Source: Gemmatimonadota bacterium (GTDB lineage: Bacteria; Gemmatimonadota; Gemmatimonadetes; Gemmatimonadales; Gemmatimonadaceae). Taken from it: 64,000 bases of DNA. Numbering within the stretch: the first letter of the stretch is position 1; each line of letters starts with the position of its first letter. This document shows, piece by piece, positions 34,756-43,343 of this stretch. The position numbers were made by a program, and so were the translations under genes. The notes under the pieces are model-generated. The model did no database searches and was not told the origin of the DNA. It saw only the letters and a program-made list of their open reading frames with translations. The stretch is taken from positions 1 through 64,000 of the forward strand of contig JAJPIM010000024.1 in the NCBI GenBank assembly GCA_021324775.1, written 5' to 3'.

Positions 34756-35796
34756 CTATCGCGAGGAGTAGGGACTCTCGCTCGGCACGACCGCGCGTTC
34801 GTGGGACCGGCCGTCGCGGAGCAGACGCACTGGCGTGGTCACGCCGATGCGCTCGTCCGTCAGCAGTCGCTGCAGGTCATCGATGCTGCCGACCGGCTGC
34901 TGCGCGAACTCGGTGATGATGTCCCGGGTCCGCAGTCCTCCCCGCGCGGCGGGACTGCCCGCGGTGATGTCGGTGACGAGCACGCCGCCAGTGCTGCCCA
35001 GGTGGCTGAGCTGGACCCGGCGCCGCGAGAGCTGCACCGACTGGCCAGCCACACCGATGTAGCTCCGCCGGACGCGCCCGTCGCGCAGGAGACGCGGGAT
35101 CACGAAGTGCGCGGTGTTGATCGGGATGGCGAAGCAGATCCCCTGCGCGCCCGCGATGATGGCGGTATTGACCCCGATGACCTGGCCGCGCGAGTTCACC
35201 AGCGGGCCCCCGGAGTTCCCCGGGTTGAGCGCGGCGTCGGTCTGAATCACGCCCTCGATGAGCCGTCCGGACTGCGCCCGCATCGACCGGCCGAGCGCGC
35301 TCACGACGCCGGTCGTGACGGTGGCCTGGAACCCGAGTGGATTCCCGATCGCGATCACGAGTTGTCCCGGACGCAGTCCGGCCGAGTCGCCCAAGACAGC
35401 CGCCGCGACGGACAATCGCTGCGCGACGCGGACGACGGCGAGGTCGGTCTCCGGGTCATCGCCCACGAGCTCCGCGGGCATCTCCGCCCCGTCCGCAAAT
35501 GTCGCGACCAGTGAGACTGCGCCTCGCGCGACGTGGCTGTTCGTGAGGATGAACCCGTCTGGCGTGAAGAGGAATCCCGAACCGCTCCCCGACTGCTCGC
35601 CCCGGCGACGGGCTGCCGGCAGTTTGGCGTGCAGATGGACGACGCTCGGGCTGATCGCCTCGACGGCGTCGATGACCGCCGCCGAGTAGGCGTCGAGGAG
35701 CTGTGCGTCAGAGAGCGGCGCCGGCGCCGCGGGGGCAAGCGACTCGGGCGCGGGTCCGTCATCCGCGATGCGTCGCTGGAACGGGAGCACTGTCAT
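34756..35796 (-). CDS. HtrA-like serine protease without a visible signal peptide
   Basis: The 346-residue S1C protease has the trypsin-like triad (ILTNSHVARG His, DPETDLAVVRV Asp, NPGNSGGPLV Ser) followed by a PDZ domain near residues 230-320 (YIGVAGQSVQLSRRRVQLSHLG, SPAARGGLRTRDIITEF). The chosen ATG gives MTVLPFQRRIADDGPAPE, with no hydrophobic leader. The frame remains open upstream to 35970, but that start also lacks a signal. Typical HtrA proteins are periplasmic, so this one may be cytosolic or mis-started. Its 5' end faces the lipoprotein gene at 35995. Confidence 0.82.
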   Translation of the reverse strand: MTVLPFQRRIADDGPAPESLAPAAPAPLSDAQLLDAYSAAVIDAVEAISPSVVHLHAKLPAARRRGEQSGSGSGFLFTPDGFILTNSHVARGAVSLVATFADGAEMPAELVGDDPETDLAVVRVAQRLSVAAAVLGDSAGLRPGQLVIAIGNPLGFQATVTTGVVSALGRSMRAQSGRLIEGVIQTDAALNPGNSGGPLVNSRGQVIGVNTAIIAGAQGICFAIPINTAHFVIPRLLRDGRVRRSYIGVAGQSVQLSRRRVQLSHLGSTGGVLVTDITAGSPAARGGLRTRDIITEFAQQPVGSIDDLQRLLTDERIGVTTPVRLLRDGRSHERAVVPSESPYSSR

Positions 35797-35994
35797 GGCA
35801 GCCGACGTATCCGGACGATGCCCGATTCGTTCCGCCGGAGCCGGCCCGAACCGCGATCCCGATCCCAGTGAGGGCCTGCGGTCCCCTTCCGCCGAGCCCC
35901 CGCACCATGCATCGTGTGTCGTCCGCGGCGGATCGCTCGGGCAGATTTCGACCACCCGTGTGATGATCACTCGATCTCAACGAGGAGCATGACC

Positions 35995-37050
35995 ATGCTG
36001 CGCTCGAGCTTGCCCATCCCCAGGCGCTCCTCAGGATTGCTCATCTGCCTCGCGGGAGCACTCGCGATCGGGTGCAGCTCGAGCGGCACTACCTCCCCAC
36101 GTAGCGCCTCTCCGATATCGGCTGCGGGAAGCCTCTGGATCGCGAACGCCATCGCGCCTCCGACGGTCGTGGAGTTCACCTCCGCCCAGCTCGCCAGCGG
36201 CACGGTATCCCCTGCAGTCACGATCAGGAGCGGCTCGGCCGGCAGCAACATCGGAGTCGCCTTCGATCCGGCCGGCAATCTCTGGGTCGCGAGCAACGGC
36301 TCGATCGTCGAGTACTCGGCAAGCCAGTTGGGGACGAGCGGCTCCCCGGCGCCCGCCGTCACCCTCTCCGGCAGCTCGATCTCGTCACCCGAAGGACTGG
36401 CGTTCGACGGCAGCGGCAATCTGTGGGTCGCCAATGCCGGGAACAGCACCGTGGCCGAATTCGGTGCGGCGCAACTCGCGACCAGCGGAAGCCCGACACC
36501 GCCGGTGGTCATCAGCGCCCCGGGCAGCGCGCTCACCCGCCCGATAGGCCTCGCCTTCGATGCCAGTGGCGATCTCTGGGTCTCGAACTCCACGCCGAAT
36601 ACGGTGGTAGAGTACACCCCGGCCCAACTCGTCGGGACGGGCGACCCCGCACCCACGGTGAAGCTTTCCAGTGTCGCGATGTCCCTCAGCGCGCCGCAGT
36701 TTCTCGCGTTCGATGGGGGCGGCAACCTCTGGGTCGCGAATGGTGAAGGCCTGACGACATTCACCATCGAGGCCTACACGCCGGCGCAGCTCATGGCTGG
36801 CTCCGGGCATCCCGTACCCGCGATCGCGCTCTCCAGCTTCACCAACAGCGACGCCCCCGCGGGCCTGGCGTTCGACGCGGGCGGCAATCTCTGGGTTTCG
36901 ACGATCAACTCGGTCGTCGAATTCACACCGAGCCAGCTCGGTGCGACCGGCGCGCCCGCGCCCACTATCACGATCACGGGCAGCGCGCTAGCCGGCGCAT
37001 CAGGCCTGGCGTTCGATCCGCAAACCAAGGGGCTGCCCCTGCAGCATTAG
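35995..37050 (+). CDS. NHL/beta-propeller-like repeat lipoprotein
   Basis: The 351-residue protein has a lipoprotein signal peptide ending LAIGC. The mature part consists of about six repeats of the kind GLAFDGSGNLWVANAGNSTVAEF, with the phrase GNLWV and the FTxxQL block repeated. It looks like an NHL or SMP-30-like propeller. Start at ATG 35995 has GAGGAG seven bases upstream; 35989 is in frame but too close to it. Its role is unknown. It is divergent from the protease gene. Confidence 0.7.
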   Translation: MLRSSLPIPRRSSGLLICLAGALAIGCSSSGTTSPRSASPISAAGSLWIANAIAPPTVVEFTSAQLASGTVSPAVTIRSGSAGSNIGVAFDPAGNLWVASNGSIVEYSASQLGTSGSPAPAVTLSGSSISSPEGLAFDGSGNLWVANAGNSTVAEFGAAQLATSGSPTPPVVISAPGSALTRPIGLAFDASGDLWVSNSTPNTVVEYTPAQLVGTGDPAPTVKLSSVAMSLSAPQFLAFDGGGNLWVANGEGLTTFTIEAYTPAQLMAGSGHPVPAIALSSFTNSDAPAGLAFDAGGNLWVSTINSVVEFTPSQLGATGAPAPTITITGSALAGASGLAFDPQTKGLPLQH

Positions 37051-37110
37051 CCAAACCGCGCCGCCACGCCCCGCCACCAGTTGTTCCCCTTGCGTGCCGA
37101 TGGGAGCGAT

Positions 37111-37127
37111 GATACCCTAGGAGTACC
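37111..37127. promoter_or_regulatory. Candidate PadR operator
   Basis: GATACCCTAGGAGTACC, in the short gap before the PadR gene, is an imperfect dyad (G-TAC-C arms). PadR regulators normally repress their own operon from such sites. It is a weak candidate. Confidence 0.3.
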
Positions 37128-37144
37128 TCCTCCCGACGGTTCCC

Positions 37145-37495
37145 GTGGACGATCTCGATGTCAATCTCACGCGTGGCACGCTCGACCTCCTCATTCTCAA
37201 AGCGCTGAGTTGGGGACCGCGCCACGGATACGCGGTCTCGGACTGGATCGGCCAGGCGACCGGCTCGGCCCTGCAGCTCGGTGAAGGCACACTCTACCCC
37301 GCGCTGCACCGCCTGGAGCGGCAACAGCTCGTGGTCGCCGAGTGGGGTCTCTCGGAAAACAACCGCCACGCGAAGTACTACCGCCTGAGTGCCGCCGGAC
37401 GACGGCGACTCCAGACCGGCGTGTCCTCGTGGCATCGCTTCGTGGAGGCGGCGGCCAACGCGTTGCGAGCGACGGCCCCCGTACCGGCCGCGTGA
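37145..37495 (+). CDS. PadR-family transcriptional regulator
   Basis: The 116-residue winged-helix regulator has the phrase LTRGTLDLLILKALSWGPRHGYAVSDWI and EGTLYPALHRLERQQLVVAEWG, plus AKYYRLSAAGRRRL. PadR repressors lose their grip on DNA after ligand binding. It starts at GTG 37145. The downstream ADOP gene overlaps its stop by four bases (GTGA), so the pair is the usual PadR-ADOP operon. Confidence 0.92.
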   Translation: MDDLDVNLTRGTLDLLILKALSWGPRHGYAVSDWIGQATGSALQLGEGTLYPALHRLERQQLVVAEWGLSENNRHAKYYRLSAAGRRRLQTGVSSWHRFVEAAANALRATAPVPAA

Positions 37496-40263
37496 CTGAT
37501 GATCGCACACGCCGCCCGTTCCGCCTCGCCCTCGGTGCCAAGCACCTCAAGCGCGATGTGGACCAGGAGATCGAGTTTCACATCGCCATGCGCACCCAGG
37601 CCCTCGTGGACCAGGGGCTCGACGCCGAAACGGCGCGGGCTCGCGCGATCGCGCAGTTCGGGGATTCGGCCGCCGTACGGGAGGAATGCGTGACCATCGA
37701 CACCCAGAGGTCCAGAGCCGTGACCGCGGCCGAACGACTCAGCGATATCCGGCAGGACATCGCGTACGCCCTCCGGACCCTGCACCAGAATCCGGCGTTC
37801 GCGTGCATCGTGATCCTGATTCTCGCCCTTGGCATCGGCGCCAACACCGCCACGTTCAGCGTCATCGATGCCCTGATGCTCCGCCCCCTTCCGGTCAGCC
37901 ACCCCGAAGGACTCGTCACAATCGGCGATCCGCAGGCCACTCACCGGCTTAGCAAGGGCACGCCGGAATCGGATATCGCCTCGTACCCGGGGTACGCGGA
38001 TCTCCGGGACGGAAACCATGTTCTCGCGGGACTGTACGCGACCGGTATGACCAGCCGCCTTGATGTGGTGATCGATCAGACGCCAGCCTCCACACAGCCC
38101 GGACCCACGGAAGCGGAACATCCCCATGGCCGGTTCGTCACCGGGAATTTCTTTGCGGTACTCGGCGTCGGCGCCATCGCGGGCCGCACGTTCGCCGCAA
38201 CCGAAGATCGCGTCACGGGCGCCGATCCCGTCGTCGTGATCAGCTATGCGTACTGGCGGAATCGTTTCGCCCGTGATCCTGCAGCAGTCGGCAGGCCGGT
38301 CATCATCAACGGCGCGCGGTTCGTGATCGTCGGCGTTGCGGCACCGGATTTCACAGGCGATATCGTGGGCCAGCCTACCGATGTCTGGATCCCCATCACG
38401 ATGCAGCCGGTCGTGATGCCGAACTCTCCGTGGCTGGCCAAGCGTGACGTGAGCTGGCTGCTGCTCATGGGACGCCTCGCTCCCGGCGTCTCGCTGGAGA
38501 CCGCGCGCGCCAGTCTCAGGGTGCTCGAAACCCGGTCCCTGCTCGAGAACGCGGGCGCCGAACGCCGGTACCTCGAGACGGCTTTACGCGATAAACCGCT
38601 GCAGGTCGGGCCCGGAGCCCGTGGATTCTCGTATTACCGAGCCGCGTTCGCGTCCGCGATGTTCACCCTCACAGCAGCGGTGGCGATGGTGCTGTTGGTG
38701 GTCTGCGCCAACGTCGCCAATCTGATGCTCGCCCGCGCGACGGCCCGCGGCCGTGAGATCAGCGTCCGCATCGCCCTCGGCGCCGGCCGGATGCGCCTCG
38801 TGCAGCAGTTGCTCACGGAGAGCGCGGTCCTCGCGATCATGGGATCCGCGTGCGGTCTCCTGGTCGCGTGGTGGGGCAGCACCGCGATCTTGCGACTCGC
38901 CGCCGCCGGCCCGAAACCCATCCCGGTCGACGTACGCCTGGACTGGCCAGTGGTCGCGTTCACGATCGGTCTGTCCATCGCGACCACGCTGCTCATCGGG
39001 CTCGTTCCCGCCCTTCGTGCCACACGTTCGGATGTCGCGTCGGCGCTGCGGACACAGGGCCGTGACAGCGGGGTCGAGACGACGCACGGCGGACGGCTCC
39101 CCCTTGGCAAGGGATTGGTGATCGCCCAGGTCGCGCTGTCGATGCTGTTGCTCGTCGGGACCGGCATGCTGGTGCGCAGCACGGAGCGCCTCGAACACGC
39201 CGATGTCGGGATCGCGCGCGATCAGCTCATCATCGCCGAGGTCGCGGCACAGCGAAGCGGGTACACTGACGCCCGCATGAATTCCCTGGTCCGCGATCTC
39301 ATGGCCCGAGCGGCCGCGATCCCGGGTATCGCCGCCGTGAGCGTCTCCGAGAACGGCATCTTCAGCGGCACCGAATCGGCAACCAGCGTCCAGGTCGAAG
39401 GGTTCACCGCACGAGTCGACAGCGACACCGCCGTCATGTACGACGATGTGGGACCCGGATATTTCAATGCGGTCGGCGCTCACATCCTGCGCGGGCGCGA
39501 TTTCGAGGCGCGCGACAACGAGTCGGCAGCCAAGGTCATGGTGATCAACGAATCCATGGCGCGATTTTTCTTTCCGCACGGGGACGCCCTCGGGCGCCAC
39601 ATCACGGCAGACAGCGCGGTCTGGGCGGTCGTGGGTATCGTGGGCGACGCGCGCACCAATGACGTGCGTGAGACACCCAGCCGCCGCATGTTCGTGCCCA
39701 TCGTGCAGATGCGACATCCCCCAGGCACGTTCCGGGTAGAGCTGCGGACGGGCGGTGATCCGGCCCGGCTGGTCGACGCCGTCCGGCGCGCATTGATGGC
39801 GTCCGACCCATCGCTCGTCGTGACGGACGTGTCACCCCTGTCGAGCCTGATTCGGGAGTCGCTGGCCGAGGACCACCTGGTCGCCAAGGTGGTGAGCTTC
39901 TTCGGGGCGATCGCGCTCGTCTTGTCCGCGCTGGGTCTCTATGGCCTCATGGCATACGCGACGGCCCGGCGCACGACCGAGTTCGGACTCCGGATGGCGC
40001 TCGGCGCGGAGCCTGGCGCCGTGATCCGGATGGTACTCGCTGAAGCGATGGCTCTGGCAGGCTCGGGGATCGTGATTGGCCTGCCGGTAGCCGTCGCTGC
40101 GTCGCAGCTCATCCGGGGCCGGCTCTTTCACATCGGCGTGTTCGACCCGCCGTCGATCGGGATCGCGGTGATCATCCTCGCGATCACCGCGGCGGTCGCC
40201 GCGTACCTGCCCGCGCTCCGCGCCTCCTCGGTAGCGCCGCTGGCGGCCATTCGCGCGAGTTGA
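37492..40263 (+). CDS. ADOP-type ABC transporter permease
   Basis: The 923-residue protein has the ADOP layout: a short cytosolic N-terminal segment (KHLKRDVDQEIEFHIAMRTQALVDQGLDAETARARAIAQFGD), a first helix (FACIVILILALGIGANTATFSVI), a periplasmic MacB domain, three helices with ARATARGREISVRIALGAGR, a second periplasmic domain, and a second set with ARRTTEFGLRMALGAEPG. The GTG overlaps the PadR stop. The N-terminal domain is longer than in the 8308 permease. No ATPase is adjacent. Confidence 0.92.
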   Translation: MTDDRTRRPFRLALGAKHLKRDVDQEIEFHIAMRTQALVDQGLDAETARARAIAQFGDSAAVREECVTIDTQRSRAVTAAERLSDIRQDIAYALRTLHQNPAFACIVILILALGIGANTATFSVIDALMLRPLPVSHPEGLVTIGDPQATHRLSKGTPESDIASYPGYADLRDGNHVLAGLYATGMTSRLDVVIDQTPASTQPGPTEAEHPHGRFVTGNFFAVLGVGAIAGRTFAATEDRVTGADPVVVISYAYWRNRFARDPAAVGRPVIINGARFVIVGVAAPDFTGDIVGQPTDVWIPITMQPVVMPNSPWLAKRDVSWLLLMGRLAPGVSLETARASLRVLETRSLLENAGAERRYLETALRDKPLQVGPGARGFSYYRAAFASAMFTLTAAVAMVLLVVCANVANLMLARATARGREISVRIALGAGRMRLVQQLLTESAVLAIMGSACGLLVAWWGSTAILRLAAAGPKPIPVDVRLDWPVVAFTIGLSIATTLLIGLVPALRATRSDVASALRTQGRDSGVETTHGGRLPLGKGLVIAQVALSMLLLVGTGMLVRSTERLEHADVGIARDQLIIAEVAAQRSGYTDARMNSLVRDLMARAAAIPGIAAVSVSENGIFSGTESATSVQVEGFTARVDSDTAVMYDDVGPGYFNAVGAHILRGRDFEARDNESAAKVMVINESMARFFFPHGDALGRHITADSAVWAVVGIVGDARTNDVRETPSRRMFVPIVQMRHPPGTFRVELRTGGDPARLVDAVRRALMASDPSLVVTDVSPLSSLIRESLAEDHLVAKVVSFFGAIALVLSALGLYGLMAYATARRTTEFGLRMALGAEPGAVIRMVLAEAMALAGSGIVIGLPVAVAASQLIRGRLFHIGVFDPPSIGIAVIILAITAAVAAYLPALRASSVAPLAAIRAS

Positions 40264-40329
40264 CGGGTCGCCCTGGCGTCCCAACACGGTACGCCACAGC
40301 GGCTTAGCACCATCTGATTCGTCGCTCGC

Positions 40330-40360
40330 GCCACGCCGGCCAGCCGGTGTGGCGCTTTCG
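40330..40360 (+). terminator. Hairpin after the ADOP gene
   Basis: CGCCAC-GCCGGC-CA-GCCGG-T-GTGGCG can form a long GC-rich stem. It is followed by CTTTC. It could end rightward transcription of the PadR-ADOP operon, although the U tract is short. Confidence 0.4.
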
Positions 40361-40521
40361 CAATACTCGCGGCGCTTCCCGGCTGCCCTCATAATGGTCG
40401 GCAAGCAGCCGCTGCCGCAGCGCAACTGGCGCCGGCCCGCCTCCGTAGGAAGTTGGAGCAGTCGTGCACAGCCGGCCCCAGGATGCCGGCACGATCCGGA
40501 GCGTCACATCGTGGAGGTTCA

Positions 40522-41040
40522 ATGAGCATCGCAGATGAAATCGGCGGAATCCTGAGGCAATACCAGACCGGGGCGACACCGTCGCCTGCCGCCGTGAACG
40601 CCCACTTCGATCAGGTTGCGAGCGCGGTGCCGGCCAATGTGCTGGCCGACGGACTGGCGCGCGCCATGACGTCGAGCCAGACGCCGCCACTTGGCCAGAT
40701 CGTCAGCTCGCTGTTCAATCAGGCCAACCCCGCGCAGAAGGCGGCGGTGCTCAATCAGTTGATGTCGGCGCTCGGCCCAGCCGCGGTCGCAGCGGCGACC
40801 GCTGGCACTCTAGGCGGTGTGCCGGGGCTGGCTGGGACGACCGGCACCGCGATCTCACCACAACAGGCGCAGCAGGTTTCTCCCGCCACCGTCACGCAGC
40901 TTGCGGATCGCGCCCAGGCCGCCGACGGCTCGATCGTGAATCAGTTGAGCGCCTTTTACGCGCAGCACCCCACACTGGTGAAGGGACTCGGCGTCGGTGC
41001 ACTGGCGCTCGTCATGTCACACATCGCCAACCGGAGGTAG
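40522..41040 (+). CDS. Hypothetical Ala/Gln-rich protein
   Basis: The 172-residue protein (MSIADEIGGILRQYQTG) is rich in Ala, Gln, Val and Pro, with TPPLGQIVSSLFNQANPAQKAAVLNQLMSALGPA in its middle and a hydrophobic stretch at the C terminus (LVKGLGVGALALVMSHIAN). It looks loosely membrane-associated. I do not know the family. GGAGG precedes the ATG. The GlsB-like gene starts only seven bases after its stop, so they form an operon. Confidence 0.7.
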   Translation: MSIADEIGGILRQYQTGATPSPAAVNAHFDQVASAVPANVLADGLARAMTSSQTPPLGQIVSSLFNQANPAQKAAVLNQLMSALGPAAVAAATAGTLGGVPGLAGTTGTAISPQQAQQVSPATVTQLADRAQAADGSIVNQLSAFYAQHPTLVKGLGVGALALVMSHIANRR

Positions 41041-41047
41041 ACCTCGT

Positions 41048-41299
41048 ATGGGCAGCATCCTGTACTGGATCATCGTCGGCCTGATCGCGGGCCTCATCAC
41101 GGGCAAGGTGATGGGTGCGCCGTCGAGTGACCTGCTGATGACGATCATCACGGGAATCGCCGGCGCGTTCGTCGGCGGATTCCTGATGACCCTCCTGGGC
41201 TTCAGCTACACCGGAGGCCTGGCCTACAACATCATCGTCGCCGTCCTTGGCGCGGTGCTTCTCACCTGGGGCTATCGCAAGATGAAGGCGAGAGGCTGA
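41048..41299 (+). CDS. GlsB/YeaQ/YmgE-family stress membrane protein
   Basis: The 83-residue protein has three hydrophobic helices and the GlsB pattern ILYWIIVGLIAGLITGKVMG, then AGAFVGGFLMTLLGF and VLGAVLLTWGYRKM. Proteins of this family (transglycosylase-associated) are induced under stress; their activity is unclear. It follows the hypothetical protein directly. Confidence 0.85.
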   Translation: MGSILYWIIVGLIAGLITGKVMGAPSSDLLMTIITGIAGAFVGGFLMTLLGFSYTGGLAYNIIVAVLGAVLLTWGYRKMKARG

Positions 41300-41430
41300 C
41301 GGCGATCAGCGTGTGCTCCGGCGGTTGGATGCAGATCCATGACACACCTCATTATTGGCCCTCGCCGGTCGAGATTGAACGTTCGGCAGTCCCGCATCGC
41401 GCAATCGTAGCCCGCCGCTTTCGGTCCGTG

Positions 41431-41458
41431 GGAGGGGCCGGTCGTGATTGGCCCCTCC
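41431..41458. repeat. Dispersed hairpin repeat, copy E (left half, diverged)
   Basis: GGAGGGGCCGGTCGTGATTG followed by GCCCCTCC resembles the left block of the family with a changed loop. It has nine-base arms (GGAGGGGCC/GGCCCCTCC). It lies downstream of glsB and of the convergent 41508 gene, where it can also act as a bidirectional terminator. Confidence 0.6.
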
Positions 41459-41507
41459 GGATGCGGCGGCAACACGGTAGTTCTGTCAGGCCGTCATCAC
41501 ACTGCGA

Positions 41508-42089
41508 TCAGTCCACCAGGCACTGGGCCGCGCGCAGCGCGAGCGGAATCGGCGACACGCGTTCGTTCTCGAGGAGCCCGTAATCCTCAATCGGTGACGG
41601 TCCCTCGATGACCGGCACCCACCGATCCGATCTGACCCGGTCACCAGCGATCAGGCCGGCGACCCCGCCGAACGCTGCGCCAACAATCGAATATCTGGAT
41701 ATCGTCGAGCCGAGTGGCTGTTTGCTTCGCCCCGACGAGATTGCCCCGCCCACCACCGCCCCGGCCACGAGACCGATCAGCGCGCCCACGACGGGGTGTC
41801 CGTGTGTTCCGCGACGCACCGCCAGCCACCTGACCTCGCCGAATGGCACGACGGTATCGCCCGTGGCGTTGATCCTGATGACGAATTCCGATGGACGCAG
41901 TTCGACAATGCGTGCACGGATCAGCAAAGGCACGCCCGGCGGGGCCTCCACCTGCACGGTGTCACCAACCGCGATGGGAACGGCGAGCACCGGCTGCGAC
42001 GTCGTCTGAGCATGGAGTGACACAGTGCCCGCCAGGGCCAGCGTGCCATACGCGGCCAGCCGCAACCATACCGCGCTCGATCGAAGCAC
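41508..42089 (-). CDS. Secreted protein of unknown function with glycine-rich helices
   Basis: A GTG start at 42089 gives 193 residues with a signal peptide (LAAYGTLALAGTVSLHAQ). The mature part has a short beta region (VGDTVQVEAPPGVPLLIRARIVELRP, EVRWLAVRRG) and then two glycine-rich stretches (PVVGALIGLVAGAVVGGAIS and SIVGAAFGGVAGLIAGDRV) that look like Gly-zipper helices. It may sit in or at a membrane. The start shares one base with the stop of the upstream hydrolase gene, so they are coupled. Confidence 0.6.
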   Translation of the reverse strand: MLRSSAVWLRLAAYGTLALAGTVSLHAQTTSQPVLAVPIAVGDTVQVEAPPGVPLLIRARIVELRPSEFVIRINATGDTVVPFGEVRWLAVRRGTHGHPVVGALIGLVAGAVVGGAISSGRSKQPLGSTISRYSIVGAAFGGVAGLIAGDRVRSDRWVPVIEGPSPIEDYGLLENERVSPIPLALRAAQCLVD

Positions 42090-43165
42090 TAGCGCTCCGG
42101 CAGCGTCGCGAGGAATGTCTCGAGGTACGACTTCCACACCACCGCCATCGTGTGCGTGCCGTGCCCGCGCGTCGCGTCGCTCAACGGGAGCAGTACATAG
42201 CGCGCGTGCGGGACACGCGGCATGAGCCGCTCCATCAGGCCGAGTTCCGGCGGATTGATCACGTCATCGGCCGAGTTGATCGCGAGGACCGGAGCGACGA
42301 CCTGCTCGAGGTGGGCCGACGGATCGTAATCCCGGGATGACGCGATCTGGTACAGCAGGTCGTTCGCGTCGGCGGACGCCACCATCGCGTTGACGCGCGA
42401 TTCCAGAAAATGGTCCGCCGAGTCTCGCGTCGGCGCGAGTCGCTGATACTGGATCGGATTGCTGGAGACGAGTAGCTCGATCCGGAGTGCCGCTGCCAGC
42501 CCGGCGGGCTGCGCCTGATAATTCCCCGAGTTCCACGCGGGATCATCACGGATGTCGTCCATGGCCATGTCACGCCACATGCGGTTGCGCCCGGCGATCT
42601 GCGTCGGTGCGCAGGCGAGCGGCATCAACCCATCCATGATCGTCGGATACTGCTCGCCCCACATCCATGAGTGCATGCAGCCCATCGATGTCCCCATGAC
42701 GAGCCGCAGATGATTGACGTGCAGACCCTCGGTCACGAGCGCGTGTTCCGCCGCCACCATGTCGGCGTACGCGTAGTGCGGGAACGCCGCCTTCATCCCG
42801 TCGCTCGGCTTGCTCGACCCGCCATGTCCGATGTCATCCGGCAGGATGATGAAATAGTGCGCGGTATCGAGCAGTTGCCCGGGGCCGAACAGTTGGCCCG
42901 AGAACTCCGGACGGATGAACTGCGTCCCGGCGCCTCCGGTGCCATGCATGATGAGAACTGCATTCACGACCTGGCCCGCACGGTTCCGGCGGATGGTGCC
43001 GAACGTCCGGTAGTGAAGCCGGAGCTCGGGGAGTGTTTCGCCGCTCGCGAAGTGGAAGTCGTGGATCACGAAATCCTGTCCCGGGTGCACCTGCGCCCGA
43101 GCGCCACCGGCGCCGATGATCACCGCCGCGATTCCGCCGATCGCCCAACGCTGCATCACAATCAC
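42089..43165 (-). CDS. Secreted alpha/beta hydrolase, MetX-like
   Basis: The 358-residue protein has a signal peptide (WAIGGIAAVIIGAGGARAQ) and the alpha/beta-hydrolase phrases NAVLIMHGTGGAGTQFI, FIILPDDIGHGGSSKPSDG, the nucleophile elbow MGTSMGCMHSW, INSADDVINPPELG (Asp) and GHGTHTMAVVW (His). The layout recalls homoserine O-acetyltransferase (MetX), but a secreted enzyme is unlikely to make methionine, so it is better called an esterase or acyltransferase-like protein. The start is one of two nearby codons (GTG 43165 or ATG 43156). Confidence 0.78.
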   Translation of the reverse strand: MIVMQRWAIGGIAAVIIGAGGARAQVHPGQDFVIHDFHFASGETLPELRLHYRTFGTIRRNRAGQVVNAVLIMHGTGGAGTQFIRPEFSGQLFGPGQLLDTAHYFIILPDDIGHGGSSKPSDGMKAAFPHYAYADMVAAEHALVTEGLHVNHLRLVMGTSMGCMHSWMWGEQYPTIMDGLMPLACAPTQIAGRNRMWRDMAMDDIRDDPAWNSGNYQAQPAGLAAALRIELLVSSNPIQYQRLAPTRDSADHFLESRVNAMVASADANDLLYQIASSRDYDPSAHLEQVVAPVLAINSADDVINPPELGLMERLMPRVPHARYVLLPLSDATRGHGTHTMAVVWKSYLETFLATLPER

Positions 43166-43343
43166 GATTCTCGATCCTCCAGGCCGTGCCTGTGCCGGAT
43201 GCCGCTCGTATTCCGGTATCCTTTGTACTCCGGCGGCGGACCGTTCGCCAGCGTGCGGCCGCCCGCACCCCAGTTGAGTCTTTCCTGGCGCGCTCGGCGA
43301 ACCGATGGCGCCGTGGGCCGCCATGAGCCGCCGCGACGGCAGC

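Noticed and set aside
42089-43165. Homoserine O-acetyltransferase (metX) as the gene name
   Set aside because: The catalytic triad agrees, but the protein has a signal peptide, so a cytosolic methionine enzyme is unlikely.
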